64,000 nucleotides of DNA. Origin: Candidatus Binatia bacterium. GTDB lineage: Bacteria > Desulfobacterota > Binatia > Bin18. The notes under the pieces were generated by a model. That model ran no database searches and was not told the origin of the DNA. It saw nothing but the letters and a program-made list of their open reading frames with translations. This document shows positions 57,255-64,000 of the stretch, in pieces (position 1 is the stretch's first letter; each line of letters begins with the position of its first letter). The stretch lies in NCBI GenBank assembly GCA_951812575.1, contig OX638322.1, positions 2,417,925 to 2,481,924 on the forward strand, written 5' to 3'. The position numbers and the translations under genes were made by a program.

Positions 57255-57661
57255 CCGAGGAAGCTCTTTTCTTTCAGCGCCGGGAAGACGGAGGCGATTC
57301 GCTCGAAGTCTCTGTCGTGGTGCAGCAGGGTCGTCTTGGACTGTATGGCGCACGCTGCAATCAAACAGTCCGCGGTCGAGCGCACGGTGACGCCGCGTTG
57401 CCGGCAATCCAGGTAGATGCGGGCGGCAGCTGTGTGACCTGCGGTCATGTCGCTGAATGAATAGAATTGTTGTCCACTGAAGTAGCTTCGCAGTCGATCA
57501 AAAGATGCTGCGTCGCGTGCGCCCTGGAGAATCTCCATATAGATCAAGTGTGTAATCCAGACGGCGATGGGGTTCGATAGCAAATCTCGTAAGAATTCGA
57601 CGTGCTGGCAATCTCGGCCTCGGATGTAATCGACCCACACGGAGGTATCTACCAAGTACAT
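57251..57661 (-). CDS. vapC: VapC-type PIN-domain toxin
   Basis: 136 residues. The PIN domain acidic residues are in MYLVDTSVWVDYIRG (D5), THLIYMEILQGAR (E), TADCLIAACAI (D) and LLHHDRDFERIA (D). It is a Mg-dependent endoribonuclease of the VapC class, which usually cleaves tRNA or rRNA. The vapB gene lies six bases upstream. The stop codon falls inside the left 69-bp repeat, so the C terminus ends at the repeat boundary. Confidence 0.92.
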   Translation of the reverse strand: MYLVDTSVWVDYIRGRDCQHVEFLRDLLSNPIAVWITHLIYMEILQGARDAASFDRLRSYFSGQQFYSFSDMTAGHTAAARIYLDCRQRGVTVRSTADCLIAACAIQSKTTLLHHDRDFERIASVFPALKEKSFLG

Positions 57662-57667
57662 GCAGCG

Positions 57668-57880
57668 TCAGGCTCCGGCGGCGCGCAGTTCCTTGTAGTC
57701 ATACTCCGGGTCGAGGAGGTTCGAACCCTCAAGTTTCCGCAGATCAAGGCGCTTCCGATGGTTGACGAATTCCTTCAGCGCTTGGTGGACCAGTTCCCTC
57801 TTGGTCTTTATCCGGCTCAATTCCTGCGCCTCCCGAACAAGTTCGGCATCAAGCTCGATATTGGTCCGCATTTCTTGCAC
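57668..57880 (-). CDS. vapB: VapB-type antitoxin (DUF2191)
   Basis: 70 residues, or 67 if the ATG at 57871 is used. MRTNIELDAELVREAQELSRIKTKRELVHQALKEFVNHRKRLDLRKLEG is a ribbon-helix-helix followed by the toxin-binding tail, typical of VapB (DUF2191). It would block VapC and autorepress the operon from the gap at 57881-57989. The stop is six bases before vapC. Confidence 0.9.
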   Translation of the reverse strand: MQEMRTNIELDAELVREAQELSRIKTKRELVHQALKEFVNHRKRLDLRKLEGSNLLDPEYDYKELRAAGA

Positions 57881-57980
57881 CTTTCAATATGTATTTTTAT
57901 GTGTATTCATATCGGATGCCGCGTGTCAAGCTACTGACGGCGGTTCCTTGGTGTCGGTGGAGGTCGGTCCCACCGCTGAT

Positions 57981-58718
57981 TTACGCCCCATGCCTCAGCG
58001 CGCTCAGATAGGCTTTCACGCTTGCTACCAGCCCCATGTAGAGCGCGTCGCAAATCAGGGCGTGGCCGATGGACACTTCGAGTAAGCCGGGTAAATGCTC
58101 TGCAAAGTAAGGCAGGTTCTCCAGGTTGAGGTCGTGCCCCGCATTCAGACCCAGGCCGGCTTCCTGCGCCGCTTGGGCTGCGGTGTGATACGCGGCATAG
58201 ACTTGGTCTTGCTCGGCACTGCCAAAGAGACGGGCGTATTGTTCCGTATAGAGTTCAATCCGATCCGTGCCGACCTCCTTTGCTCGTCTCACTTGTTCGT
58301 TATTCGGATCGAGAAAAAGACTGATCCGTATGCCGTTGTCGTGTAAACGTCGCAAGACCTGACCGAGCCAGGCGACATCGCGGCTGAGGTCCCAGCCGGC
58401 GTTTGAGGTCAGTACGTCTGGCGGGTCGGGCACCAGGGTGCACTGGGTTGGTCGCACCCGGCAGACCAGGTCCAGGAACTCGGTCGAAGGATAGCCCTCG
58501 ATATTGAATTCAATACTGCTGTGGTCTGCGAGCAGGGCGGCGAGGTCTCTCACGTCCTGATAGCGAATATGGCGGCCGTCCGGGCGTGGGTGCACGGTGA
58601 TGCCGTGACAGCCGGCGTCGATGCAGGTTTGGGCGGCCCGAACGACATTCGGCTGGTCGCCGCCCCGAGCGTTACGCAGGGTGGCGATTTTATTGACGTT
58701 GACGCTGAGTTTGATCAT
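57981..58718 (-). CDS. pdxJ: pyridoxine 5'-phosphate synthase PdxJ
   Basis: 245 residues. KLSVNVNKIATLRNARGGDQPNVVRAAQTCIDAGCHGITVHPRPDGRHIRYQDV and INLEGYP-like FNIEGYPSTEFL are PdxJ hallmarks; LNAGHDLNLENLPYF and the HALICDALYMGLVASVKAYL end follow. The enzyme condenses deoxyxylulose 5-phosphate with 3-amino-2-oxopropyl phosphate to make pyridoxine 5'-phosphate. The gene is intact. Its last 69 coding bases are repeated beyond vapC. Confidence 0.95.
   Translation of the reverse strand: MIKLSVNVNKIATLRNARGGDQPNVVRAAQTCIDAGCHGITVHPRPDGRHIRYQDVRDLAALLADHSSIEFNIEGYPSTEFLDLVCRVRPTQCTLVPDPPDVLTSNAGWDLSRDVAWLGQVLRRLHDNGIRISLFLDPNNEQVRRAKEVGTDRIELYTEQYARLFGSAEQDQVYAAYHTAAQAAQEAGLGLNAGHDLNLENLPYFAEHLPGLLEVSIGHALICDALYMGLVASVKAYLSALRHGA
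57990..58058. repeat. 69-bp direct repeat, right copy (within pdxJ)
   Basis: This is the native 3' end of pdxJ (minus strand DALYMGLVASVKAYLSALRH). It is 67/69 identical to 57186-57254. The repeats and the DNA between them cover about 870 bases with vapB and vapC inside. Confidence 0.9.
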
Positions 58719-58820
58719 GACGATTCCGATCGTTACGGCTCAATTCATAGGGCTGTACGGCTCGCCCCTATTTTTCTAGTATTATGCCTCCGGCATCAAA
58801 CTGGAAGGGGCCAGAACGCT

Positions 58821-60014
58821 ATGGGTGACTATCTGCAAGAAATTGCCGGCCGTTTGGTTGGCTATGACACCGTGAGTCAAAAGAGCAATGTCGAGGCCAT
58901 GGCCTACCTCGGCAATCATTTGGAGGAGCATGGCTTCCAGGTTGCCTTGCAGCGCGCAGAAGTCGCCGGGGTGCCCAAAGCCAATCTGATTGCGTTTGCC
59001 GGCCCGCCCGAGCCGGACGGCCTGATTCTCTCCGGCCATGTGGATACGGTCCCGTTTCTCGATCAGCCCGGCTGGACACGCGACCCGCTGACCCTTGGCG
59101 TGGAGGATGATCGCGTCTACGGACGCGGCACCTCGGATATGAAGATTTTTCTGGCACAGTGCGTGGACGCCGCGGCGGTCCTCGATCTCAAGCGGCTCAC
59201 ACGGCCGGTCGTCTTTCTGTTTACCGCGGATGAGGAAGTCGGCTGTCTGGGAGCGGAACGCCTCGTGCCCGAGTTGTCTGACCTGTTGGGTAATATCCCG
59301 CAGCCCCGTCTGGCCTGGATCGGTGAGCCGACCTCGTACAGAGTCTTTCATACCCATAAGGGGGTGGCGGTTTTCTCGATGAGCGTCCGCGGCATGGGCG
59401 GCCACAGCAGTACACCCGAGACGGGCGTGAACGCGATTGCGGTTGCCGGAAAGGTCATCAACACCATTGGTCAGTATCAGGCTGAATTACGCGCCGCCCC
59501 GTCTGCCGAATTTGCCGAGCTGTTCCCGGACTCACCCTATCCGACGCTGAACTTCGGACTGGTGCGCGGCGGGACTGCAGGCAATATGATTGCCGAGCAG
59601 TGCACGATCCAGGTCAGCTACCGGCCCCTGCCCAAGGCCGACCCGCTCGACTGCCTGCACGAGATTACCCGTCGGGTCCAAGCCCTTGACCTGCTTGATT
59701 TCAGCGGGTCTGCACATCAGGCTAGTATCGAATTCTCGGAGCCGCTCGTGGTACCGCCGTTGTTTTCGCCGCGGGAGACCCCTCTCGAAGGCGTATTATT
59801 TGACGTGGTCGGCCAACAGACCAGTAGTGGTGCGCCGTTTGCGACCGACGGCTGTCAGTTTGCCTCGGGCGGTATCGCGTCTCTGATCTGTGGGCCCGGC
59901 GATCTTGACCAAGCCCACCAGCCGAATGAGAGTATCCGGCGGGAGACCTTCGAGAATGGGACGGGCCGTATTCTGTCCGTGATTGAAAAATTATGTATGG
60001 CCGGGCAGTCCTAG
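58821..60014 (+). CDS. M20-family metallopeptidase (ArgE/DapE-like)
   Basis: 397 residues; ATG 58821 follows GGAAGGGG. Metal ligands are in LILSGHVDTVPF, GRGTSDMKIFLA, FLFTADEEVGCLGAERL, and the terminal GGPGDLDQAHQPNE region. The dimerisation domain (VRGMGGHSSTPETGVNAI) is present. The arrangement fits acetylornithine deacetylase and related amidases; the exact substrate is not determined. An in-frame extension upstream overlaps pdxJ on the other strand and is ignored. It opens a plus-strand run with upp nine bases downstream. Confidence 0.9.
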   Translation: MGDYLQEIAGRLVGYDTVSQKSNVEAMAYLGNHLEEHGFQVALQRAEVAGVPKANLIAFAGPPEPDGLILSGHVDTVPFLDQPGWTRDPLTLGVEDDRVYGRGTSDMKIFLAQCVDAAAVLDLKRLTRPVVFLFTADEEVGCLGAERLVPELSDLLGNIPQPRLAWIGEPTSYRVFHTHKGVAVFSMSVRGMGGHSSTPETGVNAIAVAGKVINTIGQYQAELRAAPSAEFAELFPDSPYPTLNFGLVRGGTAGNMIAEQCTIQVSYRPLPKADPLDCLHEITRRVQALDLLDFSGSAHQASIEFSEPLVVPPLFSPRETPLEGVLFDVVGQQTSSGAPFATDGCQFASGGIASLICGPGDLDQAHQPNESIRRETFENGTGRILSVIEKLCMAGQS

Positions 60015-60023
60015 GAGCGAACC

Positions 60024-60659
60024 ATGTCAGTACATGAGATACGCCATCCCTTAGTGCGGCATAAAATCGATTTGCTCCGAGCGGCTGAAACCGGGCCCAA
60101 GCTCTTTCGTGAACTGAGTGCGGAGCTGGCGACACTGCTCACCTATGAAGCGCTGCGGGACTTGGCGACTGAAAGGAAAACGATCCAGGGCTGGGCCGGA
60201 ACGGTTGAGGCGGATCATCTCAGAGTGGACCTGTTGACGGTTGTCCCGGTCGTCCGGGCCGGCCTGGGCCTTTTACCCGGTGTGCTTCAGATTCTGCCGC
60301 ATATCGAGGTCAGTCTGGTCGGGTTATACCGGAATGAAGAAACCCTGGAGCCCGTACCCTATTTTGAAAAACTGGTTGACCGCCTGCCCGAGCGGACCGC
60401 GCTGATTATTGACCCGATGTTGGGGACCGGCGGCACCTGTAGTGCGACGGTTGACATATTAAAGCAAGCCGGCTGCCGGTTCATACGGGCAATTTGCCTG
60501 GTGGCGGTCCCGGAAGGGCTGACCCGCCTGGCGGCAAACCACCCGGACGTTGACGTGTATACGGCGGCCGTTGATGACCGTCTCAACGACATTGGCTATA
60601 TCGTTCCCGGTCTTGGCGATGCGGGTGATCGGATTTTCGGGACGCCGCATGGCGGCTAA
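60024..60659 (+). CDS. upp: uracil phosphoribosyltransferase
   Basis: 211 residues. [40 protein letters not shown] is the Upp N terminus; the PRPP loop is [21 protein letters not shown] and the uracil-binding end is [18 protein letters not shown]. It salvages uracil to UMP. TAG-GAGCG overlap with the preceding stop suggests co-transcription with the M20 peptidase. Confidence 0.96.
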   Translation: MSVHEIRHPLVRHKIDLLRAAETGPKLFRELSAELATLLTYEALRDLATERKTIQGWAGTVEADHLRVDLLTVVPVVRAGLGLLPGVLQILPHIEVSLVGLYRNEETLEPVPYFEKLVDRLPERTALIIDPMLGTGGTCSATVDILKQAGCRFIRAICLVAVPEGLTRLAANHPDVDVYTAAVDDRLNDIGYIVPGLGDAGDRIFGTPHGG

Positions 60660-60698
60660 AGTCGGACCGGGCGTGACAACAAGAGAAAGGAAGAATAC

Positions 60699-61586
60699 AT
60701 GAAATTCGCGTTAGTCGGCGTTGGGAGCGGGTCAACCGTGCGACCTGAGCCCTTGACCCAAGTGGCTCAACAGGCGGAAGCCCTCGGCTATGAATCGGTC
60801 TGGATTCCCGAACACTTGGCCGTACCGGTTGAAATGCAGGCACGCTATCCGGGTTCTGCGGACGGCAAATTCCCCGGCGGGCCGGGCGTCAATTTACATG
60901 ACCCGTTTGTGGCGCTGTCCTTTGTAGCGGCCCAGACCACCACGATTAAGCTCGGAACCGGCGTCTTTGTGCTTCCCCTGCGGAATACCTTGGCGGTGGC
61001 CAAAGCGGTGGCCAGCCTGGACGTCTTGTCTCAAGGCCGGGTGATCTTCGGCATTGGCGTGGGCTGGTGTGAAGAAGAGTTTGCGGCGGTCGGCATGCCG
61101 TTTCGTGACCGGGCCGCGCGGACGCGGGAGGCGGTGCGCGTCATGCGGACCCTGTGGACCGAAGAGACCCCGCAGTTTTCCGGGAAATTTCACGATTTCA
61201 AGCCGGTGGGATTTAACCCCAAGCCGGTCCAGGACCCTTATCCGCCGCTCGTTTTTGGCGGGGAGAGTCGGGCCGCTCTCAAGCGCGCGGCTGAGGTGGC
61301 GGACGGCTGGTGCGGCATCCGCTATACCCCCGAGAGCGTCAAACCGTATGTGAGCCAACTCGAAGAATTGACCCAACAGGCCGGTCGGGATTTTTCCCAA
61401 TTTGAGATTACCGTTGGGCTTGAGCCTGGTGTCCAGCCCACACTGGATACGGTGAAACAGTTTGAAGACGCCGGGGTACACCGCCTGTTCGTGTTTGCCC
61501 CAGGCTGGGTGCCGCGTCGGAAATTTCAGACCGACCTGTATCCGCAGATGGAAGCGTTTGCCAACGATGTGATGGCCAAGGCGTGA
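60699..61586 (+). CDS. LLM-class F420-dependent oxidoreductase (TIGR03619-like)
   Basis: 295 residues. LTQVAQQAEALGYESVWIPEHLAVPVE, TTTIKLGTGVFVLPLRNTLAVAKAVASLDVLSQGRVIFGIGVGWCEEEF and PLVFGGESRAALKRAAEVADGW are the pattern of TIGR03619-type proteins, a group mostly assigned F420. AAAGGAAG precedes the ATG. It is followed by a second LLM gene after 43 bases. The substrate is unknown. Confidence 0.88.
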   Translation: MKFALVGVGSGSTVRPEPLTQVAQQAEALGYESVWIPEHLAVPVEMQARYPGSADGKFPGGPGVNLHDPFVALSFVAAQTTTIKLGTGVFVLPLRNTLAVAKAVASLDVLSQGRVIFGIGVGWCEEEFAAVGMPFRDRAARTREAVRVMRTLWTEETPQFSGKFHDFKPVGFNPKPVQDPYPPLVFGGESRAALKRAAEVADGWCGIRYTPESVKPYVSQLEELTQQAGRDFSQFEITVGLEPGVQPTLDTVKQFEDAGVHRLFVFAPGWVPRRKFQTDLYPQMEAFANDVMAKA

Positions 61587-61629
61587 CTGACGGTTCAACG
61601 CGATCATGACACCAAGTGAAGGAGACCGT

Positions 61630-62607
61630 ATGGCGAAAGAGCAGATATCCCGTCGAACCTTTCTCAAGAATACCAGCGCAGTGGTGACCGCAGCCGCGTT
61701 AGCCGGCAATCTTTCTCAGCCCCAACCGGCTGCGGCGGAATCGACTGGTCAGCTCCGGTTCGGAGTGCAAACCCCGCCGCAGCATGTGCCCTACAGTCAA
61801 GTGCAGGACGTATGGCTGGAAGCTGATGAACTTGGCTATGATAGCGCTTTTGGTTTTGATCACTTTCTGCCGATCTTTTCCGATTCAGCCGGCCCGTGTT
61901 TGGAAGGCTGGACCTTGCTCGCGGCGCTTGCCGCTCAGACGAAGCGGTTGAAAACCGGTCTGCTCGTCACTGGCAATACGTATCGTAATCCGGCGTTGCT
62001 CGCCAAAATGGCGGCAACGGTCGATCATGTGAGTGGCGGACGCCTGATTCTGGGAATGGGTGCGGGCTGGTTTAAGCTGGAACACGACGTGTTTGGCATC
62101 CCGTTTTACACGCCGGGCGGGCGCGCACGACGGCTCGTCGAATCTGTCGAACTCATCAAAATGCTATTCACTCAGGAAAAGACAACGTATGAGGGCAAAT
62201 ACTATCAGATCAAAGATGCCCCATTTGAGCCCAAGCCGCTCCAGAAACCCTATCCCCCGATTTTGATTGGTGGAATGGGACCCAAGGTGGTTCAGCCGCT
62301 GGTCGCTCGACATGCCGACATCTGGCATTTCTTTGTCCGTAAAGGAGGAGCCGAAGCGGCCAGAAAGATCGCTGTGAAATTTGACGCCATCTGCAAAGAG
62401 GTCGGCCGCGACCCCGCCGAGATACAGAAGTCTACATCGCTCAGCCCTGAGCAACTCAAGCAGCCGCCTGACGCTGTCAGGGCAGCGGTCCAGGCGTATG
62501 CGGATGCCGGAGTGCAGTATTTCATTGTGTCGATGTATCCCGACTACGATATGGCGTCCTTCCGTCGCTTTGCCAAAGAAGTGATGCCGGCATTCCGTAA
62601 GGCGTAG
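61630..62607 (+). CDS. LLM-class oxidoreductase with a twin-arginine signal
   Basis: 325 residues from ATG 61630 (GAAGGAG upstream). The N terminus ISRRTFLKNTSAVVTAAALA is a Tat leader (S-R-R-x-F-L-K) cleaved near PAAAES. The mature protein is a luciferase-like barrel: RFGVQTPPQHVPYSQVQDVWLEADELGYDSAFGFDHFLPIF, TGLLVTGNTYRNPALLAKMAATVDHVSGGRLILGMGAGW and PILIGGMGPKVVQPL. Export of a folded flavin or F420 enzyme to the periplasm is consistent with the Tat route, but periplasmic location of such an enzyme is unusual. It directly precedes the PrpF gene. Confidence 0.87.
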   Translation: MAKEQISRRTFLKNTSAVVTAAALAGNLSQPQPAAAESTGQLRFGVQTPPQHVPYSQVQDVWLEADELGYDSAFGFDHFLPIFSDSAGPCLEGWTLLAALAAQTKRLKTGLLVTGNTYRNPALLAKMAATVDHVSGGRLILGMGAGWFKLEHDVFGIPFYTPGGRARRLVESVELIKMLFTQEKTTYEGKYYQIKDAPFEPKPLQKPYPPILIGGMGPKVVQPLVARHADIWHFFVRKGGAEAARKIAVKFDAICKEVGRDPAEIQKSTSLSPEQLKQPPDAVRAAVQAYADAGVQYFIVSMYPDYDMASFRRFAKEVMPAFRKA

Positions 62608-62613
62608 GAGCGT

Positions 62614-63804
62614 ATGCAGACAAAAATACCCGCTGTCTTTATGCGGGGCGGGACCAGCCGGGCGGTCTGCTTCCGAGAAGACGTGTTGGCTCCCTATTCA
62701 CCGCTCGTGCGTGACCGTATTATCCTGGCCGCCCTGGGCAGTCCCGATGTCCACGGCCGTCAGATAGACGGCCTCGGCGGTGGGATTTCTTCTCTTAGCA
62801 AAGTCGTTATTGTGGGCCGCAGTCCGCAGTCGGACAGCGATGTCACTTTCACCTTCGGCCAGGTTGACGTGCGGACGCCACACATCGACTGGAGCGGGAC
62901 CTGCGGCAATATGGCGGCAGCGGTCGGCCCGTTTGCCATTGATGAGGGTATTGTTCCCGCGGTAGAGCCGGTGACCACAGTCCGTGTGTTCTCGACGAAT
63001 ACGGGTAAACGCTATGTCGCCCGTGTCCCGGTCTGCGCAGGCCAGGCTGTGGTTGAGGGCGAGTATATGATTGATGGCGTGCCCGCTCCAGGGGCGTGCA
63101 TTACCCTGGAATACCCGGACCCTGGTGGCTCGCTCGGAGGGGAGCTATTGCCTACTGGCCTGCCGCGTCAGCCGTGTGAACTGGCGGACTCACGTATTGT
63201 GACGATCTCGGTCGTGGACGCCGCGATTCCAACGGTTTTCGTCCGTGCCAGCGAACTGGGTGCGGACGCCACTCAACTCGCGCCCGCACTCGATGCAGAG
63301 TCAGCCTTGCAGCAGACCTTGGAAGAGATTCGATGCAAAGCTGCTATCCTGCTTGGCCTCACCCCGAGCCTTGAGGAGGCTCACGAGAAATTTCAGCATA
63401 CGCCCAAAGTCGTGCTGGTCGCCCCACCAGCAACCTATCTGGCAAGTAGTGGCAAGAGGGTGGAGGCGGAAAGCATTAACCTGTTGGCCCGCGCGATTTC
63501 CATGCGGAACACGCACCGCACCGTGCCGGGGACAGTCGCGATGTGTACTGCCCTTGCCGCTCAGGTTGAGGGAACCGTCGTGCATGAGGTTGCCCGGCAG
63601 GTGGCCACACACGACATCCGGATCGGGCATCCTGCCGGATTCATGGAGGTCGGAGCAACGGTCTCACGCCGGGGCGGAGGGTGGTACGCCGAGCAGGTGA
63701 TAACCAAGCGGACGGCGCGGCGGATTATGGAGGGGGCGGTCCTGGTTCCTCAAAAATATCTGGACGGTATGATCTGGTTTGGGGCAGAGAAGAGCGACGC
63801 CTAA
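62614..63804 (+). CDS. PrpF-family isomerase (4-oxalomesaconate tautomerase/methylitaconate isomerase type)
   Basis: 396 residues. KIPAVFMRGGTSRAVCFREDVL, then GSPDVHGRQIDGLGGGISSLSKVVIVG, and DWSGTCGNMAAAVGPFAIDEG are PrpF signature blocks; the fold is two diaminopimelate-epimerase-like halves, with a cysteine in TCGN. Family members move double bonds in tricarboxylates such as aconitate or oxalomesaconate. TAGGAGCG before the ATG overlaps the previous stop, so it is co-transcribed with the LLM genes. Confidence 0.9.
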   Translation: MQTKIPAVFMRGGTSRAVCFREDVLAPYSPLVRDRIILAALGSPDVHGRQIDGLGGGISSLSKVVIVGRSPQSDSDVTFTFGQVDVRTPHIDWSGTCGNMAAAVGPFAIDEGIVPAVEPVTTVRVFSTNTGKRYVARVPVCAGQAVVEGEYMIDGVPAPGACITLEYPDPGGSLGGELLPTGLPRQPCELADSRIVTISVVDAAIPTVFVRASELGADATQLAPALDAESALQQTLEEIRCKAAILLGLTPSLEEAHEKFQHTPKVVLVAPPATYLASSGKRVEAESINLLARAISMRNTHRTVPGTVAMCTALAAQVEGTVVHEVARQVATHDIRIGHPAGFMEVGATVSRRGGGWYAEQVITKRTARRIMEGAVLVPQKYLDGMIWFGAEKSDA

Positions 63805-63837
63805 GGGCGACACTCATGCTCCACTAAGACCAGCCGG

Positions 63838-64000
63838 TCAACCCGAACAATCCTGCATTAACTCCAGGGTCGTGCCGTCCGGATCGCGGAAGTATACGGC
63901 CTTAACCTTCCCGTAGCCTTCTCCCTCCAGATCGAACATCTGTGGCCGCGAATAAAACTCAACGCCCTTGGCGCTCAGGTCCTGGTAGGTCTTTTCGATA
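63838..64000 (-). CDS. VOC/glyoxalase-family protein, C-terminal part (continues beyond window)
   Basis: On the minus strand the frame enters at the right edge and reads KTYQDLSAKGVEFYSRPQMF, then KVKAVYFRDPDGTTLELMQD and a stop at 63838. FRDPDGTTLELMQ is the conserved metal-ligand strand of the vicinal oxygen chelate fold, with Glu in LELMQ as a likely ligand. Only about 53 residues are visible, so the substrate type (glyoxalase, dioxygenase, resistance protein) cannot be judged. It is convergent with the PrpF gene. Confidence 0.8.
   Translation of the reverse strand, partial: IEKTYQDLSAKGVEFYSRPQMFDLEGEGYGKVKAVYFRDPDGTTLELMQDCSG

Noticed and set aside
57720..57735. GGTTCGAACCCTC resembling a tRNA T-arm
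   Set aside because: It lies inside vapB coding sequence, and no acceptor stem, D-arm or anticodon arm fits around it.

Overview
The window looks like a chromosomal piece of an uncultivated, GC-rich Gram-negative bacterium. Outer-membrane TonB-dependent receptors, a Tsx-like porin, periplasmic PQQ dehydrogenases and an alternative complex III show a diderm with aerobic-type respiration. Several LLM-class flavin/F420-type oxidoreductases, stand-alone crotonases and an acyl-CoA ligase recall soil or sponge-associated lineages such as Tectomicrobia (Entotheonella) or Binatota. That placement is an inference from gene content; no rRNA or tRNA was seen.

Layout. 1-705: the 3' part of a glutamate decarboxylase gene. 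710-1738: a decayed IS630-type insertion sequence that ends exactly at the stop codon of a TonB receptor. 1735-7847: two tandem, paralogous TonB-dependent receptors separated by two strong hairpins. 7909-8338: a CRISPR array (7 repeats, 6 spacers) without cas genes. 8355-12547: a quinohemoprotein resembling polyvinyl-alcohol dehydrogenase, a small membrane protein and a divergent Nramp-like transporter. 12713-18962: a DUF433/DUF5615 toxin-antitoxin pair, an esterase-like hydrolase, a mini membrane-protein pair with one member broken by a nonsense codon, a third TonB receptor, an ArsC/Spx protein, an AHL-lactonase-like enzyme and an RRM protein with no standard start codon.

19142-27208 (minus strand) is an alternative complex III operon in the order actA-actB-actCD(fused)-actE-actF, preceded by a cupredoxin-like lipoprotein. 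27472-32511 is a PQQ alcohol dehydrogenase cluster with a lanthanide-type Asp pair, a XoxJ-like binding protein, a small cytochrome c with a CX3CH haem motif, a YVTN beta-propeller and a Tsx-like porin. Electrons from periplasmic alcohol oxidation could pass through the small cytochrome to a terminal oxidase outside the window; complex III would feed the same cytochrome pool.

32821-38680 holds a GrxD/BolA pair and a CoA-ester cluster (amidohydrolase, two crotonases, acyl-CoA ligase) bracketed by two paralogous four-cysteine miniproteins. 38719-49870 mixes YgfZ, a second mini membrane-protein pair, a Leu/Phe/Val-type dehydrogenase, a Rieske ferredoxin, a flavin reductase, an ethanolamine-type permease, an amidohydrolase, an LLM oxidoreductase, a branched-chain aminotransferase, an AhpD-like protein, a DUF309 protein and an HpaB/AbfD-family flavoprotein. 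49987-55258 has more crotonases, an NHL beta-propeller protein, a quinone oxidoreductase, a rhodanese and a coiled-coil membrane protein. 55310-58718 has a MetX-like hydrolase, MntA/HepT and VapBC toxin-antitoxin pairs and pdxJ, with the 3' end of pdxJ duplicated on the far side of vapBC. 58821-63804 is a plus-strand run: M20 peptidase, upp, two LLM oxidoreductases (one Tat-exported) and a PrpF isomerase. A VOC-family gene runs off the right edge.

CRISPR, three toxin-antitoxin systems, an IS remnant and a dispersed 54-bp palindrome give the window a moderately plastic character, but most of it reads as ordinary catabolic and respiratory chromosome.
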